This document shows, one piece after another, positions 23,101-34,157 of a DNA stretch of 64,000 bases. How positions within the stretch are numbered: the stretch's first letter is position 1; each line of letters opens with the position of its first letter. Under the pieces are notes generated by a model. It was not told where the DNA came from. It saw nothing but the letters and a program-made list of their open reading frames with translations, and made no database searches. The stretch spans positions 19,413,822 through 19,477,821 of the forward strand of contig NC_135223.1 in the NCBI RefSeq assembly GCF_052324685.1, given 5' to 3'. Position numbers and translations under genes: made by a program. The stretch is from Brachyhypopomus gauderio (taxonomy: Eukaryota > Chordata > Actinopteri > Gymnotiformes > Hypopomidae).

Positions 23101-26100
23101 GCTTTGATGGTTGTGGAGAGGGAGCCTAATCCCATGCTCAATAAGGATGGATACTAAAAATCACTGCACCCCCCATTCATGGGTTTATTAAATCCATATA
23201 TAATGCTGGTTTGGTCTCCAAGAGTTTTCTGCAGGCGTTTGCTGCTTGTAACAGTGATACAGATTTGCCCAAAAAAGGCATTAAAACAGGAAAGGATTAT
23301 GCTAGTAAGACATTAATATGCTTGCACAATAAGCACTTTGCCGCTGTACATTTGTGTACCTGGCAAGTTGTTCATTAATTTGAAGTGATCCATTAGCATT
23401 TAGTGGTTAGCAGTAAGTGTTTTGGTCTAAATTAGCTTTTTGAAGCCTCTTTGTTTGGTTACTGTAAGTCCTTTTGCTGTGGTGACATTATGGTAGGAAA
23501 AAATGGTGTGTGTGGGGTGGTGGTGGGGGGGGGGGGCACATATGCATACATGCATGGATACTGAAGCAGTGTTCTCCAATTACATTGGGCAGTCTGTCTG
23601 AGTTGATTGAAAGTTGGCTGAAATGTGGTCTAGCCAGCTTGTCGTCTCACAGCAGGTAGTCACTGTGCAGGTGTTATTTCTTTTGGTGTGTGTTGTTTTC
23701 CTGGCATCATACCACTGTTGGCCTGTGACTGACGGGCCCCATTACGCCGTGTGCTCCCCAGGCCCAGCTGGAGGCCCAGAGGGCCACGCAGGACTTCCAG
23801 AGGGCCACGGAGGTGCTGCGTGCCGCAAAGGAGACCATCGCCCTGGCCGAGCAGAGGCTGCTAGAGGACGACAAACGTCAGTTCGACTCGGCCTGGCAGG
23901 AGATGCTGAACCACGCCACCCAGAGGGTGAGTGACGCAAACAGGAACCTCCGTTGTGGGGTCGGAGTGGGCATTTAAAAAAGTGTAAAAAAAAAAAAAAA
24001 AACCGTGCCCTGCACTTTTCAAGGTGATGGGGGCGGAGCAGACGAAGACACGCAGCGAGCTGCTGCACAAGGAGACGGCGGCCCGGTACAACGCCGCCAT
24101 GAGCCGCATGAAGCAGCTGGAGAAGAAGCTGAAACGCACCATCAGCAAGTCCAAGTGAGCGTGCTTTCAATATTTACAGCCCCAGAGCGGCGAGCCAGCA
24201 GAACCTTTTGATGCCCACAGTGCTTTCACGCCGTGAGCCACTGCTGGGTTCCAACCCTGGAGCTGCTGCTTTGATTTTAGCCCTCGCCTCAAAATCCAAA
24301 CGGCACAATACCGCCCGTGTACGTTAATCCAGCACTGTGAAATCAGCCCTCCGTCTTGATGTCGTTTAATATTTTTTTCTAGTGAACCATACGGTGTGGC
24401 ATAGAGGAGGAGAAATGGGGCAGTGGATCAGACCATGCGTTTGGGTCTGTGTGGTAAACTGCTGCTAGTTGGCAAAGCGATCTTGCTTTTATCGTCAAGT
24501 CAAGTTTTTCAGGAAGCTAGTAACACTTGAGCACCTACCTTTATAAGCATCACATATTCAGTGGCTGGGTCCGACTTTTTCTGCTTGGAGTCTGTTCTCC
24601 TGCACTGGCCTGAATCACGAGCTGTCCACCAACACAGCAGGTTCCTGATCCTCGCCAATGGCACGACGGCGAGGACGCTAGGAGCGGCTGTGTGTGTAGC
24701 TTTTTCATCCGCAGCTTGGCAACGCTGGCCAGAAAACAGCAAGTGGTTGCTATGGTAATAATGCACAGTGCTATTGATAGTTACTTCTTTCTCATCCTCT
24801 GTCTCTCTTTTTTTCCCCTCCTTCAGGCCCTATTTTGAAATGAAGGCAAAATACTACCTGCAGCTTGAGGTCAGTCTGATTAGCGGATTAGCCCTTAATG
24901 TTTACGGTTGGCTGTCCTGCTAATGCCACATGTTGTCCTTCTGATTGGCTGAGATCGATTGATCTTGCCCGTTTCACGTTGTGTCTCCATCACAGCAACT
25001 AAAGAAGAACGTGGATGACCTTCAGACCAAGCTGACGCAAGCTAAAGTGGAGTACAAGACGGCTCTGAAGAACCTGGAGAAGATCTCGGACGAGATCCAC
25101 GAGCGACGGCGTTCCTCTGCCATGGGGCCGAGGGGGAGGGGCGTGGGGGCGGAGGGCGTGGGGGCGGAGGGTGACGGCCTCACCGGGGACGACCTCGCCG
25201 GCTTCAAGATGGAGTCGGACGCCATCTCCGGTGAGTACACTCTAATCGCTGAAGGACAGTTTTGCGGCAAAAAAGCTTTACAAAGGTTTTCATCAGTAAA
25301 CCTGTGCTTAAATATACATGTAACGTGGAATATTTTTCATTGGTTGTTTTTAAAATCAAAAGTGCAAGTGTAGTAGTGATGAGTACTGATGCTGTATTAA
25401 CCCAATCGTGGGGATCTAATGATTCAGTTGCTCTCAAGGCTGGGGAAAAATGTTATGAATGGTAAATCTAAATTCAGCACCAGAACTTATCACTTGTAAT
25501 CAATTAATTAAATTATAGCTAATGACTGGCCACATTGTCAACATACCGGACTCCTACCGGACTGTAAAGAGAGGCTGAAATAAAACCTAGCTGGGTGTCA
25601 GTGACTGCAGTGTGAATACCACCATAATACTGCATGTGCTCATTCACTTGAGGCAGTTGCAAATGTATTTAAAGTGAGATACGGAGATTTAAAGGCTGAA
25701 GGAGACGTTGCTTGCCCCAGTACTTTCTTGCATACGTTGCTCATTATGCTTTTAAATTGTGCTTTTCTATCATTTCTGTAAATGAGTTTGTGTCCTCTGG
25801 GTTGTGTTCAGAGCTCTGGGTTTGGCTCAGCAGGAGCAGACAAACAAGCCCTTGAGCAGAGGATGTGTGTGCACAACAGCGTTTTTGCCAAGAGGATGCA
25901 TGTGTCTCCGGTTGCAGAGCTGTGGTTGGAGTGATGTCCTGGTTTAATGAGATGTTTATGGGCATTCCTGTCAGCACGCCCACAAAGACACCAACGCCTC
26001 ATTCTCTGCACTGGAACATGCGTGAAAATAACATTTGGGGACTGATTTTAGATTTTTAATATCTAGGTTTTGGCTTTGACACTATTTGATGTAAATTAAT

Positions 26101-27083
26101 TTTGTTTTCAAGTATGGGAAATGTTGTAGCTGGTTTTGCTTAATGTTTTGTTAGGTCGTTGGTGGGTGAGGATGGATGCCATGGCGTCCGATAACAATGA
26201 CTGATATAAATGTGGCAGCGATGTCCATTATCTGTTAGGAAAGACTGTTAATGCTTGCGTCACACGGAAGCCCATTTCTGGTAGTGCCGGACAGCTAAGG
26301 TCTCACTCAACTCCGCTCTGTCTTGTTCCAGTGGGTTCGGAGTTGTTTGAGGAAGAGAACCGCAGTACCAGTGCCATGTCGGAGGTGGACTCGGAGACCC
26401 AGTCCACCTGCAGTCGCGGCTCTGTGGGCAGCAGCCCTCTGGAGCTGCTCTGCCCCTTTTCTTCCTCCTCCTCCTCCTCCTCTTCCTCCTTTCCCTCACC
26501 GGCATCGTGCTCCCCTCCCCGCTCGGCACGTCCCTGCAGCCTGGAGCTTCACGGGGCAGGTTCCCTCTCGGACTTCGCCCTCATCTCCCCCGTCCTGGGA
26601 CCACGGAGCGAGTGTAGTGGAGCATCCTCACCGGAGTGCGACTTGGAGAGAGGTGAGACAGGGTGGGTGTGGGGGTGAGACGGCTGTCGTGCACCATGCT
26701 TGCCCCTGTGGTGAGGTCATTTGTCCTGGTTTGTTGTCCTACTTGCACCTGTGTCTCAGGAGGTTCTGTTTATTACTGTGGCATAGCTTGGCACCTCGGC
26801 CAGCTGCAAAATAACACAGTATACAGAACTGTACGTTTATTTTTATTTTCTGTTGCTCTGTGAAACTCACTAAATGCCTCATATTAGCATGTTTTAACAC
26901 GCACGTTTGTTTGCGAGACCAGGTGACCGAGCAGAGGGAGCTGAGGCTGTGATCAACAACGCTCTCAACAACAACAACAGTAGCATCAGCGGTGTGAAGA
27001 GTCGTTTCCGTCTCCTGACCATGAAACGCGGACAGATGGACAACACCAAAGACCTCAGACACAAGGCCTTCAGCATAGCCTAG
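17103..27083 (+). CDS. sh3bp5: SH3BP5 (Sab), Rab11 GEF and JNK-docking protein
   Basis: Nine coding exons: 17103-17183, 17848-17910, 18886-19014, 23762-23926, 24024-24154, 24827-24869, 24996-25230, 26332-26652, 26923-27083. They encode 442 aa (human 455). Phases agree at all junctions, and the ATG has a strong context (CGCCATGG). Known roles: guanine-nucleotide exchange on Rab11 through the long N-terminal coiled coil, binding of the BTK SH3 domain, and JNK docking at the mitochondrial outer membrane. Residues about 23-265 form the conserved helical region, with VDPRIQGELEKLNQSTDDIN at its start and QLKKNVDDLQTKL near its end. A GVGAEG motif is doubled in exon 7. Exon 8 has a ten-Ser run and then RPCSLEL at 349-355, fitting a MAPK docking (KIM) motif, followed by SPVLGPRSECSGASSPEC. 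The C-terminal tail differs from the human one. METTL6 lies upstream on the same strand, and CAPN7 converges on the 3' end. Confidence 0.95.
17367..17616. repeat. 36-bp minisatellite in SH3BP5 intron 1
   Basis: Seven tandem copies of a 36-bp unit start at 17367, 17403, 17439, 17475, 17508, 17544 and 17581. One copy is 33 bp and one 37 bp. The unit contains the near-palindrome GATCCTTTAGATC. Copies are almost identical, so the array is young and probably variable in copy number. The period is a multiple of three, so both strands happen to be open (12-residue repeats with SDPLDLR on +). This is a by-product of the array, not a gene. Confidence 0.95.
19015..23761. other. SH3BP5 intron 3 (4.7 kb)
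   Basis: This is the largest SH3BP5 intron. It holds a (TG)n tract near 21346-21364, an interrupted G run at 22335-22359 and another at about 23525-23537. An unexplained minus-strand open frame with coding-like composition lies at 22864-23058 (see findings). No transposon was recognised. Confidence 0.5.
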
Positions 27084-28552
27084 CAGCCTTCCCCTGGCAC
27101 GGGCTTAACGGGGTGCCTTAACCCCACAGCTCTTCCACCTACATGCTATGACATGCTGGCATTGGCAGCTCTCCCTCGTCTTGCCCTCACCCATGAGTTC
27201 TGCACCGTTCATTTTGCCAGGGCTCTTTAGCACGCTCTGGTAGCTCCGGGGAAGCAGTGGCACTAGATCATACTGTACTTTAAGAGGACGGTCATTCTGT
27301 GGCATGGCCTGCTGAAAATCTGCTGAGATCATCCCTGCTTATATACAGAGTCTAATACTGACCTCTTTTTTGCGAAGGAGACGAAAGGATGTTGAGGCGA
27401 TAGGTGAATGTACCTGACAGATGTGATATGAGGTAGGTTTGTTTGTTTTGTTTTGTTTGTTTAAACAGGAATGTTTTTCTTTTGCAAAATTAGTTGATGG
27501 AAAGCCTTCAAGACCTGAGGAGAAAATGGAACAGCAGTTGCTGGTAAATTCCCATAGTCTTGACATTTCAAGTGTCTCTGCCCTGTTTGTTTTTCACCGT
27601 GGCAAAGTCATGGTGCTGTAAATAGCAGACCATTAGTCCTTCAGTGTAATACATACAGACTGTGCTCTGTCTGAGCCTGTAGCACTGCGGAGACCTCGCC
27701 AACATGAACCAACACCATGAAGCTGCCTCCACACTGCATTTCCACCTGGAAGAGGATTCACAACATTTCAGGACTGTAACTTCACTGGTGCCAGGTTCAG
27801 GTGAAGAGTTCAGAGTTCACCTCCAGCCATGCAGAACCTCTGCTTTCGTCTTCTCGTTTGTGACCTTTCTCCACCCCTTCCCTGCTAAGCCACACCATTA
27901 GCCACTCGTGGGCTTTTCCACACACCAGGACTGTATGCATGAGGCCAGGGCCAAAAAATGGGGCATCACCATTTTTGGTAGAACAAACCAGCAATAGATG
28001 AACATACTTTTTATTCCTCTTTACAGGAATGTTGGAGAGTCGATTAGAAAGGAGAATTGCATTATGTAGCCTAATTTAATACTGTTCACCATAATTGTGC
28101 TGTGCTGACCATTGGTTTGGTGAAGAACTGTGCCTCAATCCTCATTAACCCATGAGCTAGGGAGCACTTCCTACATGCTGGGTAACCTAGCTCAACCTTA
28201 ACTGCCCAGCAGTAGAAGTAAGCAACATTCCTATTGGACAGTTTTGCCCATTATGACTTGGTGTACATGGCATGGATAGAGAAGGGATTGAATTTTTTTT
28301 AAGTGAATTGCACCAATAAGAAGAGTGAGGGAACATTACAGTAGCTGCTACTAGATAAAGAAGCACAAGACACAGCTTCAGTTCCAGGCAGTAGGCTAGA
28401 CTGTGCAGACTATGTTCACCCTTGTATTGCTTTCCCCCTCTTTGTGTTGTTACTCGTTGTGTGCTCTGTGTATGGTGGGGTGGGACACACCGACAGTGTT
28501 TCTCGTGTTTTCTTGGGTTTCAGCTTGTCGTTGTTTTGAAAACTTAAATAAA
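27084..28552 (+). other. SH3BP5 3'UTR (inferred)
   Basis: From the TAG at 27081-27083 to the first canonical AATAAA at 28547-28552 there is no other signal of a gene. A second AATAAA is at 28994-28999. A 3'UTR of about 1.5 kb is inferred; the true cleavage site is not visible. Confidence 0.5.
28547..28552 (+). promoter_or_regulatory. SH3BP5 poly(A) signal candidate
   Basis: AATAAA within CTTAAATAAAGTAATACC, followed about 25 bases later by GT-containing sequence. It is the first canonical signal after the SH3BP5 stop. Confidence 0.55.
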
Positions 28553-29330
28553 GTAATACCTGCTCATGGTTGCAACAGCCATGTTCCACAAAGACTCTTT
28601 CCTTCCACGTGCCCGTTCTGCTTTCTGCCAATGTTTAGTGTTTCCTCCCTAGAGAGCTGGGTATGTTCACCACTGAAAAACTCTCCCGTGCTACAAAATC
28701 TTAAGACCATGTAAGTGATAGATGGTGGCTGCCAGGGGACAGGCCAAGTTTTTCTATACAACCTTTTTAGTGTAGTAACTCAACATATGCAGTGTTTAAT
28801 ATTCAGTGTTTTTGATCTACCACACCAGTACTTGTCCGTACCTACTGGTCCATCTTTTTCAAGGCATTAGTAGCTAGGCAGCCTGTTATATTCTAATGAA
28901 TCCAGTCTGGTGCAGCTTGTCTGTGGAGCTCCACCTATGAATTTTCTAAAAATAATTCACTTAATTTTTCCTCATTCCTTTAATTGCACTGAAAATAAAT
29001 ACATTTGTGTGAGTAAAAGATGAGTCATTTACACTGAGGTGTGGTTATGTATTTAAACTCCACGCCAAAACCAAAACTAATCTGGCTTTGATGTGACTTT
29101 GCAGGACACAAAAATGAGCACCTGATAAAAAATAGAAAAACTCTAGTCATTTGTGAACCAGTGCCTTCATGGCACTAGATTACGCGTTCTATAGGAGAGC
29201 TATAATTCCACTGCCAAAATACAGTCAACCATCCTTATATTACCAAAGGAAAAGCCCTTAGAAAAGTTACAGTCATCTATGTACCACAGACAATCTTCCT
29301 GTAATATACAGCACTGTTAAAGTCCAATGG

Positions 29331-29336
29331 TTTATT
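29331..29336 (-). promoter_or_regulatory. CAPN7 poly(A) signal candidate
   Basis: TTTATT on + is AATAAA on the minus strand, about 310 bases beyond the CAPN7 stop codon. It is the best canonical signal on that strand before the convergent SH3BP5 3' end. Confidence 0.55.
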
Positions 29337-29533
29337 GCAGTCTCCTGAGTGAAAACATCCTTCTAGAAATAAACAATCATGCACTGCCATCACTGTGGCA
29401 GTTCTGTGTGATCCTGGAACAACGTGAGGTCTTCAGTGATTGTACACACTCCACACACTGTACCACGCCAGAGCAACCAGACGGCAGACTGCAGTCTGTC
29501 ATGGCAACGGGAAGCAGTCCCAACGACAGGGGA

Positions 29534-29548
29534 GGGGGGGGGGGGGGG
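29534..29548. repeat. G15 homopolymer
   Basis: An uninterrupted G run just beyond the CAPN7 stop codon, hence a C run in the CAPN7 3'UTR. Confidence 0.9.
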
Positions 29549-29645
29549 TGCAGGCGTGTCCAGAGCGAGAGGGCACGCGAGATACACCCCCTGCACATGT
29601 GTGAAGGAGGGCTCCTCTCTCCTCACCCCCCCACCAGGGCAGCCA

Positions 29646-32600
29646 TCACTGGAGCTGCGACACCCGCAGGGGCGTGGCACTGCTGAAGTCCAGGAAGAAG
29701 GGTCCTTCCTGGCTGGGCAGGAAGGTGGTGGGGATGACATTGTAGATGCCTGCAGGGATTTGATCCAGCTCCATGTAGCAAAATCCACACCTAACAACAG
29801 GATGTGAGAATCAGGTTGGCGGGTATTAAGGCTTGAATGGCCATTTGTTTGTTTGGCCATATCAGCCTTGTTCTCTGTCCTGGCCTAGCACAGGTAAGAT
29901 GTTAATAATGAATCGGCCTCGAGCACGCCCTCCTCTGGCCATACTGGGTAATGCAGCACGTTACCTGTAATCTCCACTGCCTTTCTTCTGCAGCCCCGAG
30001 GGGCCTGGATCCCCTACAGTGGACACAGTCAGAACCTCGAAGCCCACACTGTACTGCCTGCCAAGGGAAAGCAAACAGGATTTACTGTGGTATGCTGGCA
30101 ACCCACACCATATTACATTAGACTCTCCCCCACTGGAAAGAGGAAAAAGACATCGAGAAAGTACATCTGTGACTCTCTGTCTATATTTGTTGAGAATGAT
30201 GTACAGTATACACATATGCATGGGCAGTGTGTGGTTAAGAATATTTGAGTAAATATGACATGGCATACTCTAGGGTTACCTGGAGCCCCGAAGCTCGATC
30301 AGCAGAGGTCCTGATTTCTCCAGGTTAAACTGGTAAATGGGGTTGTGCTTGTAAGTGTCCTTATAGTTCCCACACCCCCCAGCACTGATTCCCCTCCACT
30401 GACCATTTACCTACACACACAGAAGATGAAGGCAGGACTCCCATTAAGACAAGCAGTGTAGCACAAACCTTCCACTCACAAATTTCGTTTCCAACAGAGC
30501 ATGTGCTTACCCTTTTGGTATGTATAAATGGTGTTGGGATTTTGGAGAAATTAAACTTGCACACCGAGTAGACCTGAGAGGGAACATAGTAAATTAATTG
30601 GACATCTACATTTGCATATCAAATCCTAAATTTGCATACTGCTTGTAATATCTGAGGTTGTCATTAGCTCGGAGTGCCCTCAGGGCTTTAGGTAAATGAA
30701 CATGTTAAAATAAGACTGCCTACTCTACTGATACCATCATAAACTAATAAATAACCAAACATGAGTGCACTATGATATACATGTAATGAAGAGGACACCA
30801 TGTTAATGATCTGGAAGAGAAATAAGCACTTTGCTCTGCTCTTTTACAACATTCCTGAATGTAAAGGTGTATAACAGATGGATAAAGACAGGTGAGGACA
30901 GAAACAGAGGGGAAAAATGTTGTTCCCAGAGACAGGGCAGGAATTACCCTCAGTGTGTAGTTGATGGTATTTTGCTTCTCGTACTGAGATACCACTAGTG
31001 TGAAGGTGTGCGTCCCTGCACTGGTCAGCTTGACCTTGGTCAAGTAGTGTGGACTGTTGATCCGTATTCCATCGATATACGGGGGAGGATCAGCTACGAG
31101 AGAAAAGAACCAGCAGAAATGAAGGGATCCTCACTCGTAACACCACAGTGCTCTAAATCAACCTTCTACATACACTGATCAACAGCTGGAATTAAGCAAA
31201 AACTAGGGGGAAAAAACAATAAATATTCATTTTTGTTCATTTTTATATACACAGAATAAAAGCAAATTAACTTCCATTTCTTGATCTGTTCCAAAGTATC
31301 TACCTGGATAATAAACCTTCTTTCCGTCAGTCTTGTAAACAACTAAAGTGATAAATTCACGGTTTGTTGCAAAGTCATCCTTGAAAGTGAATAAAAGAAT
31401 AAGCATTAATGTAATGTGATTAGCATGAATACTAATGTACAATGTTCAGCATATAACACACAGCGGCAGAGCTGGTCAAGGACTGCACCTTGTCGGTGAT
31501 GTGTCTTGTTAGCAGCACCCACACTGCGGCGCCCCCCTGTGGACACTGCACCTCCAGCTTGTACTGAGGGTTGTTGGCCAAGCTGTAGGCGTCCTTTACT
31601 GGGCCCTGTTTTGCATCCCAGCTACTACAAAAGCACATTAAATCACACAATTGAGCCATCATCCCAGCACCACCCCCACCTTTGATATTAAGACCTCTGA
31701 GAGACTAGGGCTGTTGCGATAACCGCAGTATAGCAATACCGCGCTATTGACGAGAAAATCGCAACGTACGGGAATTAACCGCAACAACCGCAATATTTGT
31801 GTTTTTTCCCATGCGAAAGTGCCTGTGCAAGAGTTAAAGTCATTTTCCCATCAACCCCCTGTTATCATCCGGTGCGGCTGATCAACAATCCGTCTCCTTT
31901 TTTCAAAGATGGAAACTACGGCAGATGCTCTGGTCAAAAAACAAAACGCGACTTCGCCGGTTTGGGAGCATTTCGGGTTCAAGTCAAATCCACGCAGATC
32001 CACTCGCCTGGTGGCGCGTCAATGAGGCTAGATTTCCTCTGCTCTCCAAACTCGCCCGCAAGTACATGTGCATTTGTGCAACAAGCACACCATCAGAGCG
32101 AGTTTTTAGTACTGCCGGGAATATTGTTAGCCCTTTCCGCTCCTCACTGAAACCACATAAGGTGAATATGTTGGTTTTCTTAGCGTGCAACAGGGACGTG
32201 ACAACTCAGGTTTAAGCTGAGACGTTATTCTTCTGGTTAAGGAAAGATTTCGTTTTATTGATTTATTTATAAAATTCTCTTTTTGTGTTTAAAATCTCGT
32301 TTTAAATATTTACCCTACACTTTTAAGAAAGCGAAAGAGCATGGGTTCTTACTGCATCTCATTTGACTTCTGTGTTCTCTATTTGACAATAAACACATAT
32401 TTAACTGCTCTTAAAACTGTGTCTTCTTTGCAATTTAAAAACAATAAGAACCCCTTTACAATAAAAACAATAAAACAATTATATAGCTCTAAAATTAAGA
32501 TTTTAGACGACAAATTACGCATATCGCGTCATACCGCATATCGCGGTGTTGAGCCACCATAAATAACCGCTGGGGAAATTCTTTCACCGTGACAGCCCTA

Positions 32601-34092
32601 TGAGAGACTTCTTTTTATCCCATAATTTGTCACCGATATAAGGTTTCTCTAAAAGCCCACAAGCATACCCTGTCTAGGATGATTCACTTGTAATAATATG
32701 AGACTGAATGATGCTGACCTGTGTATGCAGGAGGATTCTTTAAATAGACCAGGATTCCAGCTCAGGTAGATGACATCATAGTACTGGCACAAGTCCTCCC
32801 AGATGATCCAGAACACCCCTGAAACACAGCCCAAGGTCAGTTCAGGACTTGATCTTCCCATTTTCACTCAGCGATAAGTACTTCTCAGCATTCTCTTACC
32901 ATTGTCAAACTTCTGTGCAGTTTTGGGGTCAAAGTTGAGGTACTTGAGCAAGTCCGGGGTCCAGTTCTTCTCGTCACGCTCACTGTAACGACCTTTCCAC
33001 CTGAGATGGCTCCATGGGTTCTTCAGCTGCAGGAAGCGTCTACCCTGGAGCCCATGACAAAGAAGTGATGCTTAAGAGCAAAGAGAGAAATCAGACTCCT
33101 CTGGACAAACAATGGAAACCTTATCCAACCTAATTCTCCTCTGGAAACAGAGAACTCCACCCATGGCAACACCACCCTTTAAACAAACTAAACATAGAAA
33201 GACCACATAGAAAAGTGTTGTGTCACAACGTAGTTGGAGGAAATATGACCTCTCACCTTATATTCCCTGATGTCCAGCACGGCGTAGGCGTGGGTGGGCA
33301 CCAAACCCCACCTCTCCCCTTCCTCCTCCGTCATGACACCTGTTGCTGCTGTGATGAGGACGTCGCCTCTGTGAAACCTGTGGGAGACTGGCTCTCAGAA
33401 CCTCGGCCTGCCCAAGAAAGGCCCGACAAGAACGATGCGCGTGTGCTACACGGTCGTGAGCTCACCTTTGGAACAGCATGCGGAAGCTGTCGTCCTTGCT
33501 GAAGGACTGGTTGTCCGAGTGCATGGCGATGCGTTCTGGGATCCAGCCAGTCAGCGCATGCAGATCGATATTCTACAACAGAAAACGATTACACTGATGG
33601 AAGCAAGACAGGAGTCTTCCTTCATAATCCTTAATCCCAAAAGTAGGTTGATCTCCTAATCCAACAAAGGCCCCTTTCATTTAAATGATCCACATATATA
33701 GACTTAAAATGGTACTTGTGGTCTGTGCGTACAGAGTTGGAGCCAGGAAAGTCGTATCCACCCATCACTTTCATGTAGGCCTTTTCTATGAGGGAAACCC
33801 ACAGCTCGTTCCGGTTGCTGGAGTAGGAGCAGAGCAGCTCCCCGTTCCGGTCCACTGGGAGGAAATCGTCAATGATCACCTAATGAAAGAACCATTCAGA
33901 CAAACCCCTCCATCACTGGTGGCCACTACAACCCACCAATGAGAGATCAGAGTGTAACTCCGTCTCATCAATGCTTGCAGAATGCCTGTACCTTCCTAGG
34001 AACCCCATTAATGTGGAGTTTCACCATGTATTTCCCACAGGGATTATATTCCGGTTCACCCCTCCTATTCTGCGGATAAATTATGCTGTAGA

Positions 34093-34157
<65 letters not shown>

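Noticed and set aside
23742-24170. A 142-codon antisense frame across SH3BP5 exons 4 and 5.
   Set aside because: GC-rich coding exons commonly leave open antisense frames; it crosses an intron and has no homology.
26260-26529. Arg-rich antisense frame over SH3BP5 exon 8.
   Set aside because: Shadow of the Ser/Pro-rich coding exon, whose (TCC)n run reads as Arg-rich on the other strand.
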